This document shows, piece by piece, positions 35,793-44,241 of a DNA stretch of 64,000 nt (its first letter is position 1; each line of letters opens with the position of its first letter). The stretch comes from a virus. The stretch lies in the IMG/VR virus record IMGVR_UViG_3300038463_000730, positions 62,001 through 126,000 of that record; one strand, 5' to 3'. The notes under the pieces were generated by a model. The model was not told the origin of the DNA, did no database searches, and worked only from the letters and a program-made list of their open reading frames with translations. The position numbers and the translations under genes were made by a program.

Positions 35793-36183
35793 CACGTGCT
35801 TCCTTTGCTTTACGTTGTTTTATATAGAAAGATTCGGTAAGATTCTTCAGACCCTCTGCTGATTGCATGGCATTTTTGATCATCGGATCAGCCGTAACAC
35901 CAATCTTCGAGACTGGTATTTCGAACATAACACCATCCGATGTATGGTAGCACCAACGGCTTTCTTCCATATCAATCTTGGATGATGTACGTGGCTTAAA
36001 ATCTTGATCAAAGACAATTGATAACGTCTCATCACTTTGTACATAGCGTATGAAATGCACTAGCTCGACCGTTACATCAAGATGAGTCCCTAAATGATTC
36101 ACAAGGTCTCGACCGAGCTTCATGAAGTCATCGTACTTCTTGGTCTCGGTAATTGGTTTCATTTCTCCAACAGTGCGCAACAT
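35779..36183 (-). CDS. Hypothetical protein
   Basis: 134 residues, mixed alpha/beta (LDVTVELVHFIRYVQ, then TLSIVFDQDFK), ending in a basic helix. AAGGAATG precedes the ATG. No domain recognised. It sits in a chain of small overlapping genes between the cupin-like protein and the zinc ribbons. Confidence 0.75.
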   Translation of the reverse strand: MLRTVGEMKPITETKKYDDFMKLGRDLVNHLGTHLDVTVELVHFIRYVQSDETLSIVFDQDFKPRTSSKIDMEESRWCYHTSDGVMFEIPVSKIGVTADPMIKNAMQSAEGLKNLTESFYIKQRKAKEARDAQL

Positions 36184-36184
36184 A

Positions 36185-36418
36185 TCATTCCTTGAATAGA
36201 ACTAGTTTCTTATTGATTATACGGAATGATATATCTCCGGTCCAGTTTTGTTTGATGAACTGTTTGTAACGAGTATCCTGTACCTTGAAGACAATGTACA
36301 ATTCATCCGTGTTTTCGTCATATTCTACGCGCACGGCCTCAGCTACTTCTTCGAAATCTTCTTTCATCTGGTCCGTTTCTACATCATCACCATGTACGCT
36401 CGTGACTTCCGAACGCAC
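36185..36418 (-). CDS. Small hypothetical protein
   Basis: 77 residues, acidic N-terminus and a beta-rich body (ELYIVFKVQDTRYKQF). The ATG at 36418 overlaps the upstream gene by 40 bases and has no ribosome site; the in-frame ATG at 36367 (MKEDFEEVAEAV) is an equally likely start. Function unknown. Confidence 0.68.
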   Translation of the reverse strand: MRSEVTSVHGDDVETDQMKEDFEEVAEAVRVEYDENTDELYIVFKVQDTRYKQFIKQNWTGDISFRIINKKLVLFKE

Positions 36419-36873
36419 TCATTGACTATCTGTATAGTCTGCTCCAACGTGACAAACCCTTTGTTGTCAATATACGTAGCCTCGAAACAGTCGCCAAGTT
36501 CCAGGGTTTTGAATAGTTCGCCAGGATTGATACCGCGACGCTTGCCAGGGAAATGCTTCATCATATCTGCTTGATAACAGACCTCAATGGATAGCTTCTG
36601 AACCATAGTCCAGTCTTGAAAGGGCTCGAACATGAATGCTGGTGACGAGAACACCTGGCTCTTTGTGTGACCGATGACTAACTTGATAGAGAAAACCTTC
36701 GTGTTCAACACAACGTACGTGAAGTTATCGTTGTCGTTTTTGGTCGTCAGGATTCGAGACCTATAAATCGTTTGCAGCAATTCATTTTCGTTATCAAGTT
36801 TTCCGGTAATATAGTCTTTTTGTCCATACGACGTGTTCGACCCCGGAGCAAGTGTATTAGGAAGAGTGATCAT
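36379..36873 (-). CDS. Hypothetical protein
   Basis: 164 residues starting MITLPNTLAPGSNTSYG at 36873. A longer frame to 36969 exists, but its extra part is a shadow of the cupin-like gene. Beta-rich, no recognised family. It overlaps the upstream gene by 17 bases. Confidence 0.75.
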   Translation of the reverse strand: MITLPNTLAPGSNTSYGQKDYITGKLDNENELLQTIYRSRILTTKNDNDNFTYVVLNTKVFSIKLVIGHTKSQVFSSPAFMFEPFQDWTMVQKLSIEVCYQADMMKHFPGKRRGINPGELFKTLELGDCFEATYIDNKGFVTLEQTIQIVNECVRKSRAYMVMM

Positions 36874-37306
36874 TGAAGTATCCCGCGTTTTTGTGCGCAC
36901 GATACGTCTCGTGCTGCATCCATCCACGTTCGGTCTGGTAGCCCCAGTCCCACGTTTCCCCGCTAACAAAGACCAACGACCAAACCTGGGGAGTGGTTAG
37001 CGTAAGTTTATGCGCGTCGGTATGATCATGCCGAACCAACGAGCCTGCCGTGACATACCTCTCCTTAATGTCCGACCAATAAGGTGACGCAGCCCAGTCC
37101 TCACGATAACCACCGCGCAGAATGAAACTAGTGAAGTTAAAAGGATGGTCATGCATGTGTTTATCTTGGTCGCTTTGTAAAATATGATGTAAATACACTT
37201 TGAACCACGGCGTCTTTAGTAATTGGTATCTACGAAAATGCAGGACACCAAGTTTACTACGAATCTCTTTTATTAGAAAGAGTTTATCAATCAGTCTCTT
37301 TAGCAT
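36857..37306 (-). CDS. Cupin-like phage protein (paralogue of the gene at 1296)
   Basis: 149 residues starting MLKRLIDKLFLIKE. HMHDHPFNFTSFILRGGY holds the HxH metal-type motif on a beta strand. VRHDHTDAHKLTL and WSLVFVSGETWDWGY form the later strands, consistent with a cupin barrel. The ATG at 37306 has GAGGAAATC in front and overlaps the HNH gene's last codons by 3 bases, TAA included; the longer frame to 37396 is out-of-frame shadow. Substrate unknown. Confidence 0.78.
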   Translation of the reverse strand: MLKRLIDKLFLIKEIRSKLGVLHFRRYQLLKTPWFKVYLHHILQSDQDKHMHDHPFNFTSFILRGGYREDWAASPYWSDIKERYVTAGSLVRHDHTDAHKLTLTTPQVWSLVFVSGETWDWGYQTERGWMQHETYRAHKNAGYFNDHSS

Positions 37307-37785
37307 GATTTCCTCGCCATCGAAGGTTCGTATTTGATACCGTTCTTTCCAGCCCACGTTTTGACAGCGTGACAAACGGCACAACGAACAACACACTTGC
37401 CTGATTCAATTTCGGCAATAATTCTTTCCTTAGACGATCTCAAATCAGATATGGTTGCTGTCTTCGGGCCGTTATGATCTATTTGAAGCGCAGCAGCATG
37501 CTTATTGTAACCACAATCAATACAGCCGCGTTCTGTTTTGTATTCAGCCAACCAAGATCTAACAACCTTGGCTGAACTGCGGCCTTGTGAAAGATGTGTG
37601 GCATATCTTTCAGGATTATCCTTGATTCTTATGTAACTACGCTTCCGTTGCGATTGCTTAATTGCCTTTGGTAACCTGAGTGCCGCAGCCTTGTTTCTGC
37701 ATTTCTTTGAACAATACTTAGCGTTGTAGCCTTTGTCTTTCGGCGTAAAATCGTGTCCGCAGTTTTGGCAAGGTAACTGATTCAC
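37300..37785 (-). CDS. HNH endonuclease
   Basis: 161 residues. An N-terminal CQNCG...YCSKKCRNK zinc finger is followed by basic linker helices and a C-terminal HNH core: CIDCGYNKHAAALQIDHNG, then KCVVRCAVCHAVKT. The ATG overlaps the helicase stop (ATGA). It sits between the replicative helicase and the cupin-like gene, a likely insertion of a free-standing homing endonuclease into a replication operon. Confidence 0.88.
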   Translation of the reverse strand: MNQLPCQNCGHDFTPKDKGYNAKYCSKKCRNKAAALRLPKAIKQSQRKRSYIRIKDNPERYATHLSQGRSSAKVVRSWLAEYKTERGCIDCGYNKHAAALQIDHNGPKTATISDLRSSKERIIAEIESGKCVVRCAVCHAVKTWAGKNGIKYEPSMARKSC

Positions 37786-39206
37786 ACTTCTCCTAGTTGC
37801 TTCAATCTATCTGAGATATCTTCGCTGTTGTCGTTGCCAACAATGTCCGCACCGTAGTCGTTTAGCAATGCACAGTTCGCAAAGTTTTTGAGCAATCGGC
37901 CCTTTACCATTTCTCCATCACGATTCTTGATGAAGTGAACCAACATATCATTGTGCATACCCTCATCGAGACGCTTCTCGATCTGCATAGCAATGTTCGC
38001 GTTCTGAATGATCAAAGCGGAACGTCCGATGCGGTGCTGACCGATGGCTTCTTGACCCGCGTCTTTTGACTTTGCCATACGGTTCAACTGGACAGCTGAA
38101 AGAACGCACACGTTGAAGATACGAGCGAACTCATGAAGCTTTTCGGAGATCTTCCCGAGCTTCAACCAGTCGTCCATTTCCCCTTCGTATTCCATCAACC
38201 CGAGGTAATCTACAACGACAACATCGGGAGTGAACTTAAGCTTCGTATCGTTGAAGATAAGCTCAAGTTGTTCGGCCGTAGCCCCACGCGGGATATCGAC
38301 GATCTCGAATTCAAACGGATAGTCTTTGACGAACTTCAGTCCTTGTTGAAGTTTAGCGAAATTGTCCTCGCGCACCGTTCCATCACGAATGCTCTTGTAC
38401 GGAACATCTGCTACTCTGGACAATACACGGTTCAGACATTGTTCGTACGGCATTTCAAGGGAGAAATACAGCACATTGCATCCCTTCTTATATTCCGCTG
38501 GAACATAAGCAGGATTGCCTTTCATGGTCTTCGGAATAAACTCAGGCTTGTTCGACTGAAGCCACATTTGAATGGCCATATTCATCAGCAACATCGACTT
38601 GCCCGAGCCTGATTCTCCGGCAACAAGAAACAGCTCGGCGGGACGCAGACCGTTGGTCTGGTAATCTATGAAGTTGTAGCCCGTCAGAATTCCACGGCCG
38701 AAATTCGGGTCAGTAATCTTCGCTCTGAGTCTGGTCTGAAATTCAGGGATCGAATCCTTCAGCGTTTTCTGGTCGTAAACTTTGTTCTTGTAGAGACCAC
38801 GAACTCGTTCGACCACATTCTGAATCGATTGAATGCTTTTCTTTACGTCCGTGCTGCTTAAGTCTTCCCCTCGAAGACCTTCGATCAGGCTTTTCGCGTA
38901 TCGTTCCTTTAGTAAATTGAGGTTGTGTTTGAACTCTCGATCGTTCAGCGCACTTTTATCAATTTCATCACAAGTCTGATCGATGTACTTTCCCAACGAA
39001 TCGTTGTTCTTGGCATAGACATCCTTCAAGACTTTTCGGGTCGGAACCTCTTTGTAAACTTTGATGTAGTCAATCACCAGTTTACCGAAGCGCCACAAAT
39101 CATTTGTGAATACGCGCTCTTCACATTCAGAAGAGAACTCCAAAGCGTATTTCTTGTTGTCGAGAATTACTTTAAGTACCGCAATATCAAGCTCTGTAAA
39201 CGTCAT
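37782..39206 (-). CDS. DnaB-like replicative helicase
   Basis: 474 residues from the ATG at 39206 (MTFTELDIAVL), which lies one base after the loader stop; the frame is open 36 bases further. It has an N-terminal helical domain, then a RecA-like core with Walker A GESGSGKS near residue 200, YFSLEMPYEQC, Walker B PDVVVVDYLGLM and an arginine-finger-region QHRIGRS. It unwinds DNA 5'-3' at the fork as a hexamer, loaded by the DnaC-like protein encoded directly upstream. Confidence 0.93.
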   Translation of the reverse strand: MTFTELDIAVLKVILDNKKYALEFSSECEERVFTNDLWRFGKLVIDYIKVYKEVPTRKVLKDVYAKNNDSLGKYIDQTCDEIDKSALNDREFKHNLNLLKERYAKSLIEGLRGEDLSSTDVKKSIQSIQNVVERVRGLYKNKVYDQKTLKDSIPEFQTRLRAKITDPNFGRGILTGYNFIDYQTNGLRPAELFLVAGESGSGKSMLLMNMAIQMWLQSNKPEFIPKTMKGNPAYVPAEYKKGCNVLYFSLEMPYEQCLNRVLSRVADVPYKSIRDGTVREDNFAKLQQGLKFVKDYPFEFEIVDIPRGATAEQLELIFNDTKLKFTPDVVVVDYLGLMEYEGEMDDWLKLGKISEKLHEFARIFNVCVLSAVQLNRMAKSKDAGQEAIGQHRIGRSALIIQNANIAMQIEKRLDEGMHNDMLVHFIKNRDGEMVKGRLLKNFANCALLNDYGADIVGNDNSEDISDRLKQLGEV

Positions 39207-39207
39207 A

Positions 39208-39966
39208 TCAACCCTTCTTGCCGATCTTGCGGAAGTCGTCACCGATCACGATCACGTTTTTCACGTACCCCTTCATTAGTGAGGAGAGTGAATCCTTGAT
39301 AGAACCTTGAAAAGCCTCAGAAATGTTAGGACTGTTCGTACAGAAAAAGGTGGGGAGACGGTTCTGTGATCTTGTTCGAAACACGCCTTCCACTGTGCGT
39401 CCGAAAAGGTCCGAAGCCTGTTCAGAAGCCATAAATCGAGTGTCGAATTCATCAATGACAAGATAGTCAACATTGATCAGCTCCTTCCTGGCAATGTATT
39501 TATCATCGATCTCATTAGATAGTAGGATACTTACGATATCACTGAGAGTCGTATACAAACATAGAAAGCCCTTGATGCTGGCAATCTTGATTATATTCGT
39601 CACAGTCATAGTTTTGCCACAGCCATGTGTACCAGCCAGGCAGATGCTCATCCCCTTACTTGATACACCTTGTAAGTCGCTAGCAACCGAATCATAGATC
39701 TCTTTCAACCTAGGAGCGCCGCGGAAGTCATTCATTCCAAGGTCCCAATACTCAACCGGCACATTGCTCTCCGCATAACGACGGATTGCAATAGAACGAA
39801 TCGAGCAGGCTTCGCAGATACCGTCAGCGAGGTTGTCGGTTATGCGGGGTTTGCGACCACTGCACGTTGGGCACGCCTTGACGAGTTCGAAGATTCGTTC
39901 TTGGAGCTTGCGGGGCGGAATGCTGTTGAGACCCTCGCTCCTCGGTAGCCTGGGGGACATTGAATA
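39208..39966 (-). CDS. DnaC-like helicase loader ATPase
   Basis: About 252 residues. A CPTC...CEAC zinc site (about 37-56) is followed by an AAA+ core: Walker A LAGTHGCGKT, then VDYLVIDEFDTRF (Walker B) and TFFCTNSPN (sensor I). The family loads DnaB-type helicases, and the helicase gene follows it. The start is uncertain: in-frame ATGs lie at 39966, 39957 and further upstream at 40068. All overlap the preceding gene by more than 130 bases, and none has a good ribosome site. Confidence 0.85.
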   Translation of the reverse strand, partial: YSMSPRLPRSEGLNSIPPRKLQERIFELVKACPTCSGRKPRITDNLADGICEACSIRSIAIRRYAESNVPVEYWDLGMNDFRGAPRLKEIYDSVASDLQGVSSKGMSICLAGTHGCGKTMTVTNIIKIASIKGFLCLYTTLSDIVSILLSNEIDDKYIARKELINVDYLVIDEFDTRFMASEQASDLFGRTVEGVFRTRSQNRLPTFFCTNSPNISEAFQGSIKDSLSSLMKGYVKNVIVIGDDFRKIGKKG

Positions 39967-40324
39967 CATGATATTGCACCGGTTGAATCTGCCCCAACTC
40001 ATGGGACGTAGCTTGGTTGAAGAATGCTTCTCGTTCTTGCCTGTTGAGTTCTGTGCGCAACTCGGCAAGTTTCTTTATGTTATTTTGATCCCGAGGTAGC
40101 GCTCGTACATCTTCAAATTCCTTTTGGGCAATCGACGTGTGTCGATAACCAGGAAAAATCTTAATAGCGAGAACTGAATTCTCTGTGTTCTGAATAACGA
40201 AAAAGCTATCCTGAGCTTCAGTCTCAAGAACAGATTTATGATCTGACCAAGAACGAACAAATCCCTCCGCCGCCGTGCCATTATTGAAAAGCACTTTAAC
40301 ATAATTACCTGGTTCGGGATTCAT
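39824..40324 (-). CDS. Hypothetical protein overlapping the loader gene
   Basis: 166 residues with GGAAGG 5 bases before the ATG. Residues 1-60 form a small beta domain (NYVKVLFNNGTAAEGFVRSW), followed by a helix. The last ~47 residues are Gln/Pro/Arg-rich and lie in the region that also encodes the loader's N-terminus in another frame. The two frames overlap by about 140 bases, far beyond the usual 4-20 here. Confidence 0.7.
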   Translation of the reverse strand: MNPEPGNYVKVLFNNGTAAEGFVRSWSDHKSVLETEAQDSFFVIQNTENSVLAIKIFPGYRHTSIAQKEFEDVRALPRDQNNIKKLAELRTELNRQEREAFFNQATSHELGQIQPVQYHVFNVPQATEERGSQQHSAPQAPRTNLRTRQGVPNVQWSQTPHNRQPR

Positions 40325-40341
40325 TCGGCCTTCCTGGAAGG

Positions 40342-40956
40342 CTACTTAACCTTCTTCAGAGAAGATATATCGAACCCTACCTCGATCAGCTTATTAAACG
40401 GCTCCTCATACGACTCTTCACCGCCATCCAATGCGCCTTTCATAAAGGCCAAATCTCCGTACGTAACGACATTTTTAATCCCGAAATCTTCCAGGATCTT
40501 GATGATCGTCGGGGTCAAAATAGTAGACCGACTAATCTCCAAACTGCGCACCCGATTCATCTTGAACTCTGTTACGAAACTCTCGTTCGCCATGAATCCA
40601 ATGACGCGGAACTTGGCTTGGTTAACCTTCTTGTCGAAGACCCAATCGATGTATTCTTTGACGTTCGCGCCCCCGTTGTTCGGCGCCAACATCCGCACAA
40701 AACGCTTGGCCTGAAACGTCTCGTACGACTTCGACGGAACACGATCGAGCTTGAAAGTATACTTCACCCCAAAGTGCTTCTCGAAGCGATATACAAAGTA
40801 CCCAATGATCTGAGGCAACGACCACGTCTGAGGCTCAGACGTTTCGACGCCTTTCATCTTGGCGAAAAAATTGTCGTAGAGTTTGCTGCTCGTATCGATC
40901 AAATCTGCCTGAAGCAAAGCTTGCTGTTGCATTGGTGTCTTCTTTCTCGTGGCCAT
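40342..40956 (-). CDS. Hypothetical protein of the replication module
   Basis: 204 residues, largely helical and basic, with no recognised motif. GGGGAACG precedes the ATG. Its place between two helicase genes suggests a replication or recombination accessory protein, but this is only from context. Confidence 0.78.
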   Translation of the reverse strand: MATRKKTPMQQQALLQADLIDTSSKLYDNFFAKMKGVETSEPQTWSLPQIIGYFVYRFEKHFGVKYTFKLDRVPSKSYETFQAKRFVRMLAPNNGGANVKEYIDWVFDKKVNQAKFRVIGFMANESFVTEFKMNRVRSLEISRSTILTPTIIKILEDFGIKNVVTYGDLAFMKGALDGGEESYEEPFNKLIEVGFDISSLKKVK

Positions 40957-40985
40957 TATCGTTCCCCGCCCACACTGTAATACCT

Positions 40986-41022
40986 GATCCGGTCACGGTC
41001 TCGACACCGAGACGAACGGATC
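40986..41022 (-). other. Two-tier hairpin at the end of the helicase gene
   Basis: Outer arms GATCCG (40986-40991) and CGGATC (41017-41022) enclose inner arms GTCTCG (40998-41003) and CGAGAC (41008-41013). The structure touches the stop of the UvsW-like gene. No T-run follows in the direction of transcription, so an RNA-processing or attenuation role is more likely than simple termination. Confidence 0.5.
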
Positions 41023-42514
41023 ATTTTCGCCTCTTTCTTTTCACCCAGGTCACTTCGAATCCGTCTTCCGATTCATAAATCTTTTTCCGGATCTTTGAAT
41101 GCTTGTCCAAAAATTTTACGTTATCGGCGAAGTCAACAATCGCTGCGACTTTCTTTCCAGGGTACTTCCGAATGACTCGACCAATTCTTTGGATCGCCTT
41201 AACCGTAGACTTTCCTCCACACGCCACGACGAGGCCGGATAGAGATGGGATATCGACACCGATGTCGAATATCTTACTCGCCAGGACACACTTTAGTTCG
41301 CCAGAGGCTAGGCGTTCTTTTACGCTATCTCGTGTTTTCTGATCGTTCGAACCGTTCAGGATTTCGCAGGGGATTTCGTCTTTGAGCAAATTGTAGAGAA
41401 TTTCACCGTGGGCCAAACTGTTAAACAATACGAGCGTCTGATAACCTTGCGCAACAATTGCCTTTGCCGCTTTTACGACGAGAGCATTTCGTTGTGGATT
41501 TTCTACGACATAGGCCTTGTATGTAGATTGATAGTTGTTTGGCGGTGGCTCATCAAGAGCCGGGACAGCCACAAATTTGATAATCGGTTTAGCGAGAAAA
41601 TCGCGAGCTATCAGATATGACGCCGGAATATCAACAATATAGCGACCCAAAATACCTTCGATAAGGAGATCGGCGTTATCGTCCCGCCAAGGCGAACCCG
41701 ACAACCCATATATACGTTCTGCCGAGTCGAAAGTTTTATAGATACTCTGGATTGTTTCACAGGCTGCCATATGACATTCGTCAATAATATGCAATTTGGC
41801 GTCCGCAACGAGCTTCTGGATCTCCTCGTCCCGCCCCTTAAGTTCAGTTTCTCCATCATCCGAATCAAGTAAGATCTCCGCATTCTTCATTCCAAACGCT
41901 TTGCCTACAGTCCAGATCGAAGCAATGTTGATATCTCCGATCGTACATTGTCCGTCGCCGATCAAACCAACTTTCTTGCCAAAAATAGACGTGAACAAAT
42001 CATGGAACTGGTAAAGAAGATCCTTGCCGATAACATAGATGATCGTTTTCTTACCATACGCAGCGGCCAACATCGCGGCAATTAAGCTCTTGCCACCACC
42101 CGTAGCTAGCTTGATAATTCCACGTTCATGTTTCTTGGCTTCCACGACCGCATCAACCTGATAGGGATACGGGACCTTGTTCAGTTGCTTTAACCTGGCT
42201 TCGATATCGATCGGTGTTGCCGGACCGAACGACTCTCGTTCATCAACGATGTCGAGTTTCTTGTGATGATCACGAAAGAAGTTCTCGATCCGAGGAATCA
42301 ACCCGGTAGGAAAGACCAACGTACTGGTCATGATCTTTCGCGTTCCATCCCAACGCTGGAAGTTTCCCTTCTTATCTTGCCACCCCCGAAACGCTTTCGT
42401 ATACTGCGCTCCCGGAACAACGAAAGAAAGATGCTGATCCAATACGGATAAGAATTCGAAATCTGTCTCTTCAATAATCTGGGAGAAGTTTCCCATTAAT
42501 CTGATCTTTGCCAT
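41021..42514 (-). CDS. UvsW-like SF2 DNA helicase
   Basis: 497 residues. An N-terminal substrate-binding region (to about 105) precedes motif I ATGGGKS (137-143), motif II IIDECHMA, motif III LSGSPWR and the C-terminal motif VI QRIGRVIRKYPG. In T4, UvsW unwinds R-loops and branched DNA and helps restart forks; the same task is likely here beside the replicative helicase. Full length for the family. Confidence 0.92.
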   Translation of the reverse strand: MAKIRLMGNFSQIIEETDFEFLSVLDQHLSFVVPGAQYTKAFRGWQDKKGNFQRWDGTRKIMTSTLVFPTGLIPRIENFFRDHHKKLDIVDERESFGPATPIDIEARLKQLNKVPYPYQVDAVVEAKKHERGIIKLATGGGKSLIAAMLAAAYGKKTIIYVIGKDLLYQFHDLFTSIFGKKVGLIGDGQCTIGDINIASIWTVGKAFGMKNAEILLDSDDGETELKGRDEEIQKLVADAKLHIIDECHMAACETIQSIYKTFDSAERIYGLSGSPWRDDNADLLIEGILGRYIVDIPASYLIARDFLAKPIIKFVAVPALDEPPPNNYQSTYKAYVVENPQRNALVVKAAKAIVAQGYQTLVLFNSLAHGEILYNLLKDEIPCEILNGSNDQKTRDSVKERLASGELKCVLASKIFDIGVDIPSLSGLVVACGGKSTVKAIQRIGRVIRKYPGKKVAAIVDFADNVKFLDKHSKIRKKIYESEDGFEVTWVKRKRRK

Positions 42515-42568
42515 ACCCTAATCTATATCGATTGGGTTGGAAAGCATCGTCATATCACCAGATATAGG

Positions 42569-42901
42569 TTATCCGTTTCGACCACGATTTCGTTGACTAT
42601 TCGCAAGCTTTATGTGAACGCGCCCGTGCTGTTTCGAGATCCATTGGATCTGCCTGGTAAATGCCTCGTGAGTCATCAAGGCTTCAACGGTGAAGTATTG
42701 CCTCTCAAGTTCTTTATTAGAGAAGAACGCATGGATTGTCCGATGACAATCCCGACATAGTGTTTTCGTAACCTTGCCTCCTCGCGTTTTAGGAACCATA
42801 TGATGATCAGTCGGATGGTAATTTGGCCGAACGCAGAGTGGGCACGGATCGGGATCAGCATTTTTTAGATCCGCAATCGTTGGTTTATTCTGGCTCGTCA
42901 T
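42569..42901 (-). CDS. Small HNH endonuclease
   Basis: 110 residues. CPLCVRPNYHPTDHHMVPK and later CRDCHRTIHAFF give the complete HNH/McrA-like ββα-metal core with zinc-binding cysteines. It overlaps the glycosidase-like gene by 17 bases and lies just upstream of the UvsW-like helicase. It could be a homing or packaging-associated endonuclease. Confidence 0.88.
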   Translation of the reverse strand: MTSQNKPTIADLKNADPDPCPLCVRPNYHPTDHHMVPKTRGGKVTKTLCRDCHRTIHAFFSNKELERQYFTVEALMTHEAFTRQIQWISKQHGRVHIKLANSQRNRGRNG

Positions 42902-43964
42902 CCGAGACTTCTATATCAATTGGTGGAATCGTAATTGGTTGCGGTGCCGGAACGGGCGCCGGAACGTTGAGTGGCTTCGACGGAGTCACGGGTCGCGATA
43001 ACGGGCCATAGCTCGGTGGTAATCCGGCCTTCATCTTTGCTGCTGCCATTGCTGGCGGCACGGGCGTGATATGAGACTGGGAAGCCCGAAGCTTAGCCTG
43101 GTGTGCTGCAACCAACGATTGTGCCTTGGCAAGCTCCTCAGGCGTCGGAATGGGCTGGTTCGGGTCAAGTGACTCGGTAACCGGTTCATCTACTCGATCC
43201 TGATCTAGGTCCCCAAGATCATGCATATCACTAATAGCCTCGAAGACCTTCGGCCCAGCACCGTCCCAAGCATAGAGTGATGGGTATGATCCACGATAGC
43301 GTTTGATGAATGTTCGCATGTCCTCCGTGCTGAACAGACCCTTCACATTATGATAACCTTTGCCATAGGCAGACCCGATTGGGTAGATAGGCTTTACAGC
43401 GTCGGTATAGGCCTTCGCCATGTCTTTCATTCCCTTGTCCATCAAGTCCGCTGCCTGAAGCATCGGTTGATTCTGCTCGGTCCAGTAAAGTTGGGGAAAT
43501 ACGGCATCGCAGTAGCGACCAAATTGGCCGTACGGAAATGTTCCGTGAAAGTTGTAGAAGGCGAACGTGCTGTAACCTAAGAACTTGTCTTTCCCGATCT
43601 TCTTACGAAGTTGTGATAGATAGAGTTCCGCGTCACTTTGAAACCCTTCCCATTCGGATTCCCCGTCAATGATATGACCATCGACTCCTTCTTCGAATAA
43701 CGAATGGATATGGTGAGTTTCAGGAGCCCACGTCGTAGGCTTTGAATAGTTCCACGTAAGGACGAGAAGCCCAGCATCATGTGCCTGCTTGATCATATCT
43801 GGAGCAATCTTGCTGCTCCATTGATTGTTTCGGTACGCATCTCCGCTTTTGACAGCGAGCCACGACACCCCGGCAAGAGAAGCTTTCTTTACGATCGCTT
43901 CCCACGATCCGCTTTCACACGCAGAAATCTTCCAAATGAAAAGTCCGATACCGTCTAAATTCAT
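42885..43964 (-). CDS. Glycoside-hydrolase-like TIM-barrel protein, candidate lysin
   Basis: 359 residues. The N-terminal ~255 residues read as a TIM barrel: GIGLFIWK start, LLVLTWNYSK, GHIIDGESEWEG (Asp100 and Glu102 as candidate acids), KFLGYSTFAFYNF and CDAVFPQLYW. This order recalls GH25-like and related peptidoglycan or glycan hydrolases. The last ~90 residues are Pro/Ala-rich and disordered. It could lyse the host or act in the virion; no signal peptide, holin or spanin was identified nearby. Confidence 0.7.
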   Translation of the reverse strand: MNLDGIGLFIWKISACESGSWEAIVKKASLAGVSWLAVKSGDAYRNNQWSSKIAPDMIKQAHDAGLLVLTWNYSKPTTWAPETHHIHSLFEEGVDGHIIDGESEWEGFQSDAELYLSQLRKKIGKDKFLGYSTFAFYNFHGTFPYGQFGRYCDAVFPQLYWTEQNQPMLQAADLMDKGMKDMAKAYTDAVKPIYPIGSAYGKGYHNVKGLFSTEDMRTFIKRYRGSYPSLYAWDGAGPKVFEAISDMHDLGDLDQDRVDEPVTESLDPNQPIPTPEELAKAQSLVAAHQAKLRASQSHITPVPPAMAAAKMKAGLPPSYGPLSRPVTPSKPLNVPAPVPAPQPITIPPIDIEVSDDEPE

Positions 43965-43972
43965 ACCAACCT

Positions 43973-43980
43973 ATATAACG
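43973..43980 (-). promoter_or_regulatory. CGTTATAT motif upstream of glycosidase-like gene
   Basis: Coding-strand CGTTATAT lies 9 bases before the ATG at 43964, matching the positions at 3829 and 8179. It is in the short gap between the 79-residue gene and this one. The role is inferred only from recurrence. Confidence 0.3.
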
Positions 43981-44001
43981 AACCGTTGCTTCCGTTACTC
44001 G

Positions 44002-44241
44002 CTACTTGAAGTAACGTGAGGAAAATCGTTTAGGTGGAGGATTGTATGAATTCGACCAAATTCCAGGGTCGTCCCATCGAAGATTCGAGATATCTTCAGC
44101 TCTCAACGACGCTAATGCTTCCCGAACCTCTTTTGGCAAACTACCCACAAGCTGTCCCGGCCCAAACGAAGAGCCTCTTCGAGTAAACCTTGGAATATGT
44201 AACCTACCCATCGCAATTTCGAGCGCATCTTTCGGACTCAT
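44002..44241 (-). CDS. Small hypothetical protein
   Basis: 79 residues, basic and Pro/Gly/Arg-rich, ending RFSSRYFK. The ATG overlaps the stop of the upstream gene (ATGA). No family recognised. It belongs to the transcript that includes the tubulin-like gene. Confidence 0.72.
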   Translation of the reverse strand: MSPKDALEIAMGRLHIPRFTRRGSSFGPGQLVGSLPKEVREALASLRAEDISNLRWDDPGIWSNSYNPPPKRFSSRYFK

